Of a stretch of 64,000 nt of DNA, positions 23,867 to 31,345 are shown piece by piece (positions within the stretch are counted from its first letter, which is position 1; the number at the start of each line of letters is the position of its first letter). The position numbers and the translations under genes were made by a program. Under the pieces are notes generated by a model that was not told the DNA's origin, searched no databases, and was given only the letters and a program-made list of their open reading frames with translations. Source of the stretch: Modicisalibacter radicis (GTDB taxonomy: Bacteria > Pseudomonadota > Gammaproteobacteria > Pseudomonadales > Halomonadaceae); the NCBI RefSeq assembly GCF_900961225.1, contig NZ_CAAHFN010000065.1:124001-188000 (forward strand), in the 5' to 3' direction.

Positions 23867-26599
23867 ATGGCGCGCGATCTTAAACTGCAAGTCATCCTCG
23901 ATGCGGTCGACAAGGCCACCCGGCCGCTCAAGTCGATTGATCGCGCGTCTGAGGGCGCCGCCAAGGCCCTGAAGGAGAACCGCGACCGCCTCAAGCAACT
24001 ACAGGCGGTCCAGAAGGATGTCAGCTCCTTCCGCACCCTCAAGCACCAGTCCGGCGACACCGCCAAGGCCCTGCGCGAACAGCAGGACCGCATACGCCGC
24101 CTGTCGCAGCAGATGCAATCCAACCAGGGCGACACCGCCGAGCTGTCTGCCGAGCGCAAGAGAGCCGTCGCCCTGGCCCGCAAGCTCACCCAGCGCTACT
24201 CGAGCGAAGAGCAAGAACTTCACCGGCTGCGGACCCAGCTGAAGAACAACGGCGTCAGCACTACCGATCTGATGCGCGATCAGCGACGCCTGACCGAGCA
24301 GATGAGCCAAACGAGTCAGGCGGCAGATGAGCAGCGTCAGCGGCTGAAGCGCCTCGCCGAGCAGCAGAAAGCCCTCGCACGCGCCCGCTCGAACTACGAC
24401 CGCGGCATGAGCATGCGCAACAACATGGCCGGTACCGGCGCCAGCATGGCCGCATCCGGCGGCGCCGCGCTATATGCTGGTGCGCGCCTGCTGGCACCGG
24501 GCGTCGAGTTCGGCAAGGCGATGTCCCGCGTTCAGGCCCTTACCCGCCTGGACGGCAACGACGAGCAACTCAAAGCACTGCGCGACCAGGCCCGCGAGCT
24601 GGGCGCAAGTACCGCATTCAGCGCTGGCCAAGCGGCCAACGCCCAGGGCTTTCTGGCCATGGCCGGCTTCACTCCGGAGGCCATCAAGGCCTCGATGTCC
24701 GACATGCTCAACCTGGCACTCGCCAACGGCACCGACCTCGCCCGCACGGCGGATATCGGCTCCAACCTGCTTACCAGCTTCGGCCTTGGTCCAGATGAGA
24801 TGGGGCGGTTAGCCGACGTCATCACTGCCACCACGACCCGGGCGAACGTCGATCTCGAGATGCTCGGCGACGCCATGAAGTACGTCGCGCCCCAGGCACG
24901 CGCCATGGGCCTGTCGCTCGAGGAAGCCGCCGCCATGGCCGGGCTGCTCGGCAACGTGGGTATTCAGGGCAGCCAGGCCGGTACCACGCTGCGCGCGATG
25001 ATGACGCGCCTGGCCGCGCCCACCGGCAAGGCCGCCAGCGCCCTCAAGGAACTGGGCGTCAACGCCAAGGACGCCGACGGCAACCTGCGCAACGTGCCGA
25101 AGATCCTCGCCGACGTGGCCAAGGCCACCGAGACCATGGGCAACGCCGACCGCGCCGCCTACCTCAAGGAGATCTTCGGCGAGGAACCCGGTGCCGGCAT
25201 GGCCGAGCTGATCGCTCAGCAGGGCGCGGCTGGCATCGAGAAGTTCACCGAGATCCTGACCCAGGCCGGCGGCGAGAACGCCCGCGTGGCCAAGACCATG
25301 ACCGACAACATCGCCGGCGACCTCAAGAGCCTGTCATCGGTCTGGGATGAGGTCGGTATCAGCATCACCGACACCAACAAGGGGCCCCTGCGCGAGCTGA
25401 TCCAGAACGTGACCAGCATCACCCGCGGTGTGGGCAACTGGATCAAGGAGAACCCGCAGCTGGCCGGCACCCTCGCCAAGGTCGCCGGCGCGCTGGCCGT
25501 GCTGGTGACCGCCGGCGGCGCGCTGACGCTGATGCTGGCCTCGATCATGGGGCCGATGGTCATGGTGCGCTACGCCATGGCCATGTTCGGCCCCAACGTG
25601 CTGAGCGCCGGCAAGGCGCTGCTGTGGCTGGGCAGCGTGTTCCGCACGGTGGCGATGTTCTTCCTCACCAACCCGATCGGCCTCGCCATTGCCGCGCTCG
25701 CCGGCGCCGCCTACCTGATCTACAAGCACTGGGAGCCGATCAAGGCGTTCTTCCTGGGGCTTTGGCAGCAGGTGAAGGCGGCGTTCAGCGAAGGCGCCGG
25801 CGGCGTGGCCCGGCTGCTGCTCAACTGGAACCCCATCGGCCTGATTTACAAGGGCATCACCGCCGGCCTTTCCGCGCTGGGCGTCGAGATCCCCGCCAAC
25901 TTCAAGACGCTGGGCAGTGCCATCGTCGACGGCCTGATCGGCGGCTTGGCGGGCAAGTTCACCGCCCTGAAGGACAAGGTGGTCGGCATGGCCAGCAGCG
26001 TGAAGAGCTGGTTCGCCGACGTGCTGGGCATCAACTCACCTTCGCGGGTGTTCGCCGAGTTCGGCGGCTGGACGGTCGAGGGCCTGATCAGCGGCCTCAC
26101 CAGCAAGATCGCCGCGCTCAAGGACAAGGTGGTCGGCATCGCCAGCAGCGTGAAGGGCTGGTTCGCCGACGTGCTCGACATCAACTCGCCCTCGCGCGTC
26201 TTCGCCAAGCTGGGCGGCTACACCGTGGACGGCCTCAACCAGGGGTTCGACGCCCAGCGCGACGAGCCCGCCAAGCGCGTCGCCGACATCGCCAAGCGCG
26301 TATCCCGCGCCGGCGCCGGGCTGGCCATCGGTGCCGCCGCCCTGCCCAGCGCGGCGATGCCAGGCATCACCCAGCAGGAACCGATCCGCTTCGATACCCG
26401 GCCGCCGATCGCCGCCGGCAGTGGCCAGCAGGCCATCGACAACCGCATCACGATCGGCGACATCCAGGTGAGCGCCGCGCCCGGCATGGATGAACGGCAG
26501 CTCGCCCAGTACGTCGCCCAGGAAGTCCAGCGCGCGCTGGCCCAGGCACAGCACGACGCCAGCGCCCGCCGACGTTCGTCGCTGCGCGATATCGACTGA
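23867..26599 (+). CDS. T: Tail tape measure protein, P2 gpT family
   Basis: This protein sets tail length and forms the channel for DNA ejection. It has 910 residues (P2 gpT 815). The N-terminus opens ARDLKLQVILDAVDKATRPL and continues as a long coiled coil to about residue 180. The TP901 core contains GKAMSRVQALTRLDG, ASTAFSAGQAANAQGFLAMAG and LLGNVGIQGSQAGTTLRAMM. Hydrophobic segments lie near residues 535-625. Near residues 690-790 is a tandem repeat of about 50 residues (ALKDKVVG, SSVKxWFADVL and INSPSRVFA in each copy). It sits 12 bases after E', as expected for the chaperone-tape-measure pair. Confidence 0.96.
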   Translation: MARDLKLQVILDAVDKATRPLKSIDRASEGAAKALKENRDRLKQLQAVQKDVSSFRTLKHQSGDTAKALREQQDRIRRLSQQMQSNQGDTAELSAERKRAVALARKLTQRYSSEEQELHRLRTQLKNNGVSTTDLMRDQRRLTEQMSQTSQAADEQRQRLKRLAEQQKALARARSNYDRGMSMRNNMAGTGASMAASGGAALYAGARLLAPGVEFGKAMSRVQALTRLDGNDEQLKALRDQARELGASTAFSAGQAANAQGFLAMAGFTPEAIKASMSDMLNLALANGTDLARTADIGSNLLTSFGLGPDEMGRLADVITATTTRANVDLEMLGDAMKYVAPQARAMGLSLEEAAAMAGLLGNVGIQGSQAGTTLRAMMTRLAAPTGKAASALKELGVNAKDADGNLRNVPKILADVAKATETMGNADRAAYLKEIFGEEPGAGMAELIAQQGAAGIEKFTEILTQAGGENARVAKTMTDNIAGDLKSLSSVWDEVGISITDTNKGPLRELIQNVTSITRGVGNWIKENPQLAGTLAKVAGALAVLVTAGGALTLMLASIMGPMVMVRYAMAMFGPNVLSAGKALLWLGSVFRTVAMFFLTNPIGLAIAALAGAAYLIYKHWEPIKAFFLGLWQQVKAAFSEGAGGVARLLLNWNPIGLIYKGITAGLSALGVEIPANFKTLGSAIVDGLIGGLAGKFTALKDKVVGMASSVKSWFADVLGINSPSRVFAEFGGWTVEGLISGLTSKIAALKDKVVGIASSVKGWFADVLDINSPSRVFAKLGGYTVDGLNQGFDAQRDEPAKRVADIAKRVSRAGAGLAIGAAALPSAAMPGITQQEPIRFDTRPPIAAGSGQQAIDNRITIGDIQVSAAPGMDERQLAQYVAQEVQRALAQAQHDASARRRSSLRDID
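25962..26211 (+). repeat. Internal 150-bp tandem repeat in gene T
   Basis: Two units about 150 bases apart (25962 onward and 26112 onward) are nearly identical over about 100 bases and encode the ALKDKVVG / SSVK / WFADVL / INSPSRVFA block twice. Such INSPS repeats are common near the C-terminus of tape measures. Copy-number change here would alter protein length by 50-residue steps. Confidence 0.75.
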
Positions 26600-26621
26600 T
26601 TCCTAGACCGGGAGACCCGCC

Positions 26622-27065
26622 ATGCTCATGGCCCTTGGCATGTTCGTTTTCGAGGCGCGCAGCGTACCCTACCAGCAGCTGCAGCGCTCCACCGAGTGGC
26701 GCCACGCCAGCCAATCCCGCGTCGGCGACAGGCCGGCGTATCAGTTCGTCGGCCCCGGCGCCGACACCATCACCCTTTCCGGCACGCTGCTGCCGGAATT
26801 CACAGGCGGCCGGCTGGACCTGGACGAGATCCGCGACATGGCTGACCAGGGCAAGGCCTGGCCGCTGGTTGAGGGCACCGGCAAACAGTACGGGCTGTGG
26901 GTGATCCCCCGCGTCCAGGAAACCTCGAGCACGTTCTTCCGCGACGGCGCTGCGGCCAAGATCGAGTTCACGCTCTCGCTCGAGCACGTCGATGACGAGC
27001 GCACCGACCTGATCGGCAGCCTGTCCACGTCGGCGATCGCCCGGCTCGCCGGGGCCTACGCATGA
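26622..27065 (+). CDS. U: Tail tube terminator/completion protein, P2 gpU family
   Basis: A 147-residue protein that caps the tail tube and aids head joining. It starts MLMALGMFVFEARSVPYQQL, very close to the P2 beginning, then has HASQSRVGDRPAYQFVGPG, TITLSGTLLPEFTGGRLDL and DQGKAWPLVEGTGKQYG. P2 gpU (159) shows the same order. A GGGAG site lies before the ATG. It overlaps D by four bases. Confidence 0.96.
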   Translation: MLMALGMFVFEARSVPYQQLQRSTEWRHASQSRVGDRPAYQFVGPGADTITLSGTLLPEFTGGRLDLDEIRDMADQGKAWPLVEGTGKQYGLWVIPRVQETSSTFFRDGAAAKIEFTLSLEHVDDERTDLIGSLSTSAIARLAGAYA

Positions 27066-28093
27066 GCGACAGCAACGCCCGCCCCTACCGGCGCCCAAGC
27101 TACCGCATCACCCTGGGCGGTACCGATATCACCCCGCGCATCAATGGCCGGCTGATCAGCCTGCGCCTGCGCAGCCAGCGCGGCCTCGAGGCCGACCAGC
27201 TGGATATCACCCTGGCCGACCACGACGGCGCCCTCGAGCTGCCCCGCCGCGGCGTCTCTCTGCGCGTGGCCTATGGCTGGCAGGATGAAGGACTGATCGA
27301 CAAGGGCCTGTTCACTGTCGACGAGGTCCAGCACAGCGGCTCGCCGGACCAGGTCACCATCCGCGCCCGCTCGGCCGACATGCGCGGCCCGCTGCTCGGC
27401 AAGCGCTCCCAGAGCTGGCACGACATCACCGTGGCCGAGATCATCGACACCATCGCCAAGCGCCACGGGCTCGACCCGGTGATCGGCAACACGCTGGGCG
27501 GGATCCGCGTCGGCCACATCGACCAGACGGAAGAATCCGACCTCAACTTCCTCACCCGCCTGGGCGAGCGCCACGATGCCATCGCCGCGATCAAAGCCGG
27601 CAGGATGCTGTTCACCAAGGCCGGCGAAGCGCTGACGGCCAGCGGGCTGAGCATGCCGACCATCACCCTCACCCGCCGGGACGGCGACCAGCACCGCTAC
27701 AGCGTCACCGATCGCGACAGCTACAGCGGCGTGAAGGCCTACTGGAACGACACCAGCGGCGCCGAGCGCAAGATCGTGCTCACCGGCAGCGGCGACAACG
27801 CCAAGCAGCTGCGCCCAACGTACGCCAGCGAGGCCGACGCCCTGGACGCCGCCCAGGCGGAGTGGCAGCGCATCCAACGCGGCCTGGCCGAGTTCGACCT
27901 GACGCTGGCCTACGGACGGCCGGACATCCTGCCCGAATCACCGCTGCGGGTGAGCGGCTTCAAGCCGGACATAGACGCCACGCCCTGGTTGGTGACCGAG
28001 GTGGAAGATTCGCTGGACGACAACGGCTTCGGCACGCGGGTGCGGTGCGAGGTGAAGGGTGGCGAGGAACAGCAGGAAAGTACGGGGCCCTGA
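27062..28093 (+). CDS. D: Baseplate hub protein, P2 gpD family
   Basis: The P2 gpD (late control D/VgrG N-terminal-like) protein forms the hub over the spike. It has 343 residues (P2 387). The family pattern appears in YRITLGGTDITPRINGRL, DQLDITLADHDGALELP, LRVAYGWQDEGL, GLDPVIGNTLGG and HIDQTEESDLNFLTRLG. It is the last gene of the FI-D operon. In P2 the next gene is ogr, but here a hairpin and about 440 gene-free bases follow before the cargo genes. Confidence 0.96.
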   Translation: MSDSNARPYRRPSYRITLGGTDITPRINGRLISLRLRSQRGLEADQLDITLADHDGALELPRRGVSLRVAYGWQDEGLIDKGLFTVDEVQHSGSPDQVTIRARSADMRGPLLGKRSQSWHDITVAEIIDTIAKRHGLDPVIGNTLGGIRVGHIDQTEESDLNFLTRLGERHDAIAAIKAGRMLFTKAGEALTASGLSMPTITLTRRDGDQHRYSVTDRDSYSGVKAYWNDTSGAERKIVLTGSGDNAKQLRPTYASEADALDAAQAEWQRIQRGLAEFDLTLAYGRPDILPESPLRVSGFKPDIDATPWLVTEVEDSLDDNGFGTRVRCEVKGGEEQQESTGP

Positions 28094-28102
28094 ACGAAAA
28101 CG

Positions 28103-28127
28103 CCTCAGCCATCCGAGTTGGCTGAGG
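28103..28127. terminator. Stem-loop after gene D
   Basis: CCTCAGCC and GGCTGAGG with a nine-base loop, 10 bases after the D stop. There is no clear T-tract on the plus strand; on the minus strand the stem is followed by CGTTTTCG. Probably the end of the late operon, perhaps with Rho. Confidence 0.5.
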
Positions 28128-28245
28128 ACTCGCGCTGTGGGTCTCCCTACCCCGTTCGCCCAACGTAACGCCAATGCGGCAAGCTGCACGTACGAAATTG
28201 GAGACATTTTTTGTAAGAGATTTCGCACAAATTCTGCGCAAGACA

Positions 28246-28270
28246 CGGGCCCCTACTGAGTAGGGGCCCG
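28246..28270. terminator. Perfect 11-bp GC-rich stem-loop
   Basis: CGGGCCCCTAC and its complement around a TGA loop. No T-tract follows on either strand. It may block transcription between the late operon and the cargo or mark a recombination boundary. Confidence 0.4.
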
Positions 28271-28533
28271 CATGACGTAAACAGCAGACGAACCAGCGGG
28301 TGGAACGAGAATTCGGGACGTCACAATTTCAGGCTAGCAGCTAACCACAATCCTGATCGCTCGAAATAAAGCCGAGATTGAAGCGATATCGAAGCACTCC
28401 CGCGATCCTTCGCACACCGCCTCGCCTGGCGCACCACTACGCCCCCAACGAACTCTGACTCGCCCGAATCGACCCGCTCCCCCCTATAGATTCGCCTCGT
28501 GATACAGTCCGCCCCTTTTGCCGGAGACCCCGC

Positions 28534-29424
28534 ATGAAGCCGCTTGCCATCCTCGCCTTCACCCTCGCAACTGTGGCGCTCTCCGCCCAGGCTGCACCAC
28601 CCACCTCCTTCTCCGCCGCCAAACGGCTCGCCGAGAGCCAGGTCTATTACGATCAGGACGAGTCCTTCTACTGCGGCTGTGACTTCACCTTCGAAGGCGG
28701 GCCAGATCTCGCTAGCTGCGGCTACCAGGTGCGCAAGCAGGCCAAACGAGCAGCACGCATCGAGTGGGAACATGTGATGCCTGCCTACGATATCGGCCGA
28801 CAACGGCAATGCTGGCAAGAAGGCGGGCGTGACCATTGCCGGGCCACCGACCCGACCTTCCGCAGCGCTGAAGCGGATCTGCACAACCTGGTGCCATCGG
28901 TCGGCGAAGTGAACGGCGACCGATCGAACCTGCGCTACGGCATGGCCACTGGTGCCAGCGCCTATCAGTACGGCCAGTGCAGCGCGAAGGTGGACTTCGA
29001 AGAGGACGTTTTCCAGCCACCGGCCAGCCAGCGCGGCAATGTCGCCCGCACCTACTGGCACATGCGCGACGAGTACGGCATCCGCATCAGCCGGCAGCAG
29101 GAGCAACTGTTCCAGGCCTGGGCGAAGCAAGATCCCGTCGACGCGTGGGAGCGAGAGCGTAACCGCCGCATCGCCGCGATCCAGGGCAGCGGCAACCCCT
29201 ACGTCAGCGACGAGACGCTTCCAGCCCAAGCGATCCTACCTACGACATCAGTAGCCAACGACCCAGGGCTTCCCGTCAGTGATGACGGCTTCAACTGCGC
29301 TACTCGCAAGACCTGCGGTGCTATGGCATCTTGTGAGGAGGCGCTATACTACCTGCATCAGTGTGGGAATAAGCGACTAGACAGGGACAAAGATGGCTTA
29401 CCCTGCGAAAGAACTTGCAGATAA
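28534..29424 (+). CDS. Secreted endonuclease I with C-terminal excalibur domain
   Basis: A nonspecific DNA-cleaving enzyme expected outside the cytoplasm. The signal peptide MKPLAILAFTLATVALSAQA ends near residue 20. The EndA/NucM (ββα-metal) core has EWEHVMPAYD with the catalytic His and DLHNLVPSVGEVNGDRSNL with the metal-binding Asn, and about eight cysteines that could form disulphides. A linker leads to a C-terminal excalibur-like calcium-binding motif (DRDKDGLPCERTC). A GGAG site lies a few bases before the ATG. EndA-type nucleases are usually chromosomal. Here it is prophage cargo, perhaps used to destroy free DNA after lysis or at the envelope; that is inference. Confidence 0.88.
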   Translation: MKPLAILAFTLATVALSAQAAPPTSFSAAKRLAESQVYYDQDESFYCGCDFTFEGGPDLASCGYQVRKQAKRAARIEWEHVMPAYDIGRQRQCWQEGGRDHCRATDPTFRSAEADLHNLVPSVGEVNGDRSNLRYGMATGASAYQYGQCSAKVDFEEDVFQPPASQRGNVARTYWHMRDEYGIRISRQQEQLFQAWAKQDPVDAWERERNRRIAAIQGSGNPYVSDETLPAQAILPTTSVANDPGLPVSDDGFNCATRKTCGAMASCEEALYYLHQCGNKRLDRDKDGLPCERTCR

Positions 29425-29485
29425 AGCTTAAAGAACCAAAGTTACCGAAACTTTACCAGCATGACTACCTATTGAGAGAAATGCC

Positions 29486-29791
29486 ATGAAACTTCACTAC
29501 CACGTATCTAAAGCAGGAGAGCACTGGCAAATAGCTTCTGAGAAAAAACCTGCATCAAAAACATTTCGGACAAAATCAGATGCTATTGCTCACGCCCAAA
29601 AAGCACTGAAAGGCAAAAACGAAAACGCAACCTTGGTCATACATAAAGCAGACGGGTCAATAGGCGAAGTCAGGTCCTATCATGACAAAAACACTCCGCG
29701 AATAAAAGAAGCAAAAATTGCGAGGAGACTAGACACTGACAAGATCAAGCTAGCCATAGCAGAGGCTTTAGAAAAAAAACGGGGTGAATAA
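29486..29791 (+). CDS. DUF2188-domain protein, first gene of a coupled pair
   Basis: A 101-residue basic protein. The first 70 residues match the DUF2188 pattern: a YHVS opening, GEHWQIASE, a KSDAIAHAQKA helix and the strand TLVIHKADGSIGEVRSY. A charged C-terminal helix follows. DUF2188 has no firm biochemical role; the fold suggests nucleic-acid or protein binding. The gene is AT-rich compared with the phage and ends in TAATG, sharing a base with the start of the next gene, so the two are coupled. A GAGAG site precedes its ATG. It may be the small partner of the effector-like second gene. Confidence 0.8.
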   Translation: MKLHYHVSKAGEHWQIASEKKPASKTFRTKSDAIAHAQKALKGKNENATLVIHKADGSIGEVRSYHDKNTPRIKEAKIARRLDTDKIKLAIAEALEKKRGE

Positions 29792-30402
29792 TGGCTTCTC
29801 AATACAATTACAATATTTTCGTCAACTGCCCTTTTGATGAACAGTACTCACCATTATTTGAAGCCATTCTTTTCTCAATCTATAAATGTGGTTTTCGGCC
29901 GCGATGTGCTCAAGAGACATTTGATGCAGCAGGCACTCGAATTGAGAAGATCAAGGAAATAATAAGCGAATGCCGTTTCGGAATCCATGATATTTCCAGA
30001 ACCGACCTTGATGCACATAACAACCTTCCACGCTTCAACATGCCTCTTGAACTTGGCATATTCCTAGGGGCTAAAAGCTATGGATCAGGAAAACAAAAAA
30101 ACAAAATTGCTATTGTTATGGACACACAAAAATATCGCTACCAACAGTTCATCTCAGACATAGCAGGCCAGGACATTTCTGCTCACGAAAACGATCCAGA
30201 AAAAATAATAAGGACAATAAGAAACGCTCTAAACGGCTCTCATGTAAATGGACATATCACAGGCCCACAAAATATTGTAGATGTATATGAGAAATACCAG
30301 GCAACCAAACCTTACATTATAGAAAATCTCGGCCTTGATCCTAATGAGCTGACATATGCGGACAAGCTTCAAATAATTGAAGAATTTTTGGAAATAGCTT
30401 AG
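29791..30402 (+). CDS. TIR/deoxyribosyltransferase-like protein, candidate anti-phage effector
   Basis: A 203-residue protein with a Rossmann-like N-terminal domain: NIFVNCPFDEQYSPLFEAI, then CGFRPRCAQETFDAAGTRI with KIKEIISECRFGIHDISR, then RFNMPLELGIFLGAK. This order (strand, FxxxY-helix, strand ending at an I-D-I-S element, later Glu in an LELG helix) recalls TIR and nucleoside 2-deoxyribosyltransferase-like domains, which cleave NAD or nucleotides in several defence systems. A second conserved block is QFISDIAGQDISAHE. The C-terminal helical part has unknown function. AT-rich composition and TAATG coupling to the DUF2188 gene mark a transferred two-gene cassette. The domain assignment is by motif resemblance only. 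Confidence 0.72.
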   Translation: MASQYNYNIFVNCPFDEQYSPLFEAILFSIYKCGFRPRCAQETFDAAGTRIEKIKEIISECRFGIHDISRTDLDAHNNLPRFNMPLELGIFLGAKSYGSGKQKNKIAIVMDTQKYRYQQFISDIAGQDISAHENDPEKIIRTIRNALNGSHVNGHITGPQNIVDVYEKYQATKPYIIENLGLDPNELTYADKLQIIEEFLEIA

Positions 30403-30755
30403 TAGATCCCATACCGCCTCGCCTGGCTCACCACCACGCCCCGCAACATGTTCTGCCGTGCCCGGATCGACCCGCTCCGGTCGCGCGGCGGAATCAGCAA
30501 CAGGCTCCCGCCGAGCCGGAACGCCTGGTATAGCCGCTGCTCCTCGTCACAATCCACGATCACCAGGTCGTCGTGCTGAGCGGTGCGCGCCTCATCGACC
30601 ACCAGCACGTCGCCCTCGATCAGCGGCCCGTCGACGCCGGCGTCCTCGCCGATCTCCACCAGGTAGCAGCTCGGCGCGAACTGGCTGATGTCGTACCCAT
30701 GCAGTGCGGGGTGGTCGAGGCCAGCAATCAGCGGGCCCAAGTAATTCACGATCAT
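30399..30755 (-). CDS. Degenerate S24 (LexA/UmuD-like) protein without catalytic Ser and Lys
   Basis: A 118-residue protein. The ATG at 30755 is preferred over an upstream TTG, with CAGGG upstream. The central part resembles the S24 peptidase fold: CYLVEIGEDAGVDGPLIEGD followed by VLVVDEA, then DDLVIVDCDEEQRLYQAFR. In active family members the first loop is GDSM and the later strand has VKR; here the Ser position reads Ala and the Lys position Gln or Phe. It is therefore probably not a peptidase but a binding partner or regulator. It is read divergently from umuDC across a 149-base region that holds a LexA box. Confidence 0.65.
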   Translation of the reverse strand: MIVNYLGPLIAGLDHPALHGYDISQFAPSCYLVEIGEDAGVDGPLIEGDVLVVDEARTAQHDDLVIVDCDEEQRLYQAFRLGGSLLLIPPRDRSGSIRARQNMLRGVVVSQARRYGIY

Positions 30756-30865
30756 GCGTCTACCCTGCAAACCCTTGTTTGTTCTGGTTTATCCGGTCGA
30801 GCGTTGAATGCCAAACCGGCCGGCGCATTCCATTAGCATTTGCCTCACGGCGCCGCTTCGCTGAA

Positions 30866-30885
30866 TACTGTATATGCAAACAGCA
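30866..30885. promoter_or_regulatory. LexA (SOS) box before umuDC
   Basis: TACTGT-N8-ACAGCA, with the core CTGT at 30868-30871 and ACAG at 30880-30883 and an AT-rich centre. This matches the gammaproteobacterial LexA consensus CTG-N10-CAG. It lies 19 bases before umuD and should make the operon DNA-damage inducible; the divergent S24-like gene may also be controlled. Confidence 0.88.
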
Positions 30886-30904
30886 ACCGACGTGAAGGAC
30901 CACC

Positions 30905-31345
30905 ATGTCACGCACCCACACAATCCCCGCGGCACTCTCGCCGCACCCGCTCGAGCTACCTTTCCCCGAGACGCGCATTCGCGCCGGGCTAGCTGGCTTT
31001 CCCAGCCCCGCGCAGGACTACGAGGGCCGGCGGCTGGATCTCAACGAGCGGCTCATCAAGCGCCCCGCTGCCACGTTCTTTCTCACCGTTGCCGGCGACA
31101 GCATGGAGCCGCTGGGCATCGATGACGGCGACCTGCTCGTCGTCGACCGCTCGCTCGACCCACGCCCCGGCCACATCCTCGCCGCCCTGGTCGATGGCGA
31201 GCTGATGGTCAAACGCTACGAGCTGCTCGGCAACCGGCCGTATCTCGCCTCCGGCAACCCGCGTTACGCGCCGATCCCGCTCACCGACTGCGACTGCCAG
31301 GTGTGGGGCGTGGTCCGCTCAGTGATTCACGAGTACCCGGTATGA
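30905..31345 (+). CDS. umuD: UmuD-like error-prone polymerase subunit
   Basis: The UmuD component of DNA polymerase V, converted to its active form by RecA-stimulated self-cleavage. The 146 residues contain the cleavage region GLAGFPSPAQDY (Ala30-Gly31 equals Cys24-Gly25 in E. coli UmuD). The catalytic pair is Ser66 (VAGDSMEPLG) and Lys103 (GELMVKRYE). The strand segment DDGDLLVVDRS is typical. The gene follows a LexA box and overlaps umuC by ATGA. It is intact, in contrast to the degenerate S24-like neighbour. Confidence 0.95.
   Translation: MSRTHTIPAALSPHPLELPFPETRIRAGLAGFPSPAQDYEGRRLDLNERLIKRPAATFFLTVAGDSMEPLGIDDGDLLVVDRSLDPRPGHILAALVDGELMVKRYELLGNRPYLASGNPRYAPIPLTDCDCQVWGVVRSVIHEYPV

Larger units (their letters stand above)
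28094..28533. other. Gene-free stretch between D and the cargo genes, two hairpins
   Basis: About 440 bases without a supported gene; open frames here lack ribosome-binding sites or run into the nuclease gene on the wrong strand. It holds two stem-loops (28103-28127 and 28246-28270) and an AT-rich patch near 28200-28240. The promoter of the rightward endonuclease gene should lie toward the right end, but I cannot define it. Confidence 0.5.

Noticed and set aside
28321..29229. Leftward 302-codon open frame overlapping the endonuclease I gene
   Set aside because: The sense strand has a signal peptide, RBS and catalytic motifs. The antisense product has none.
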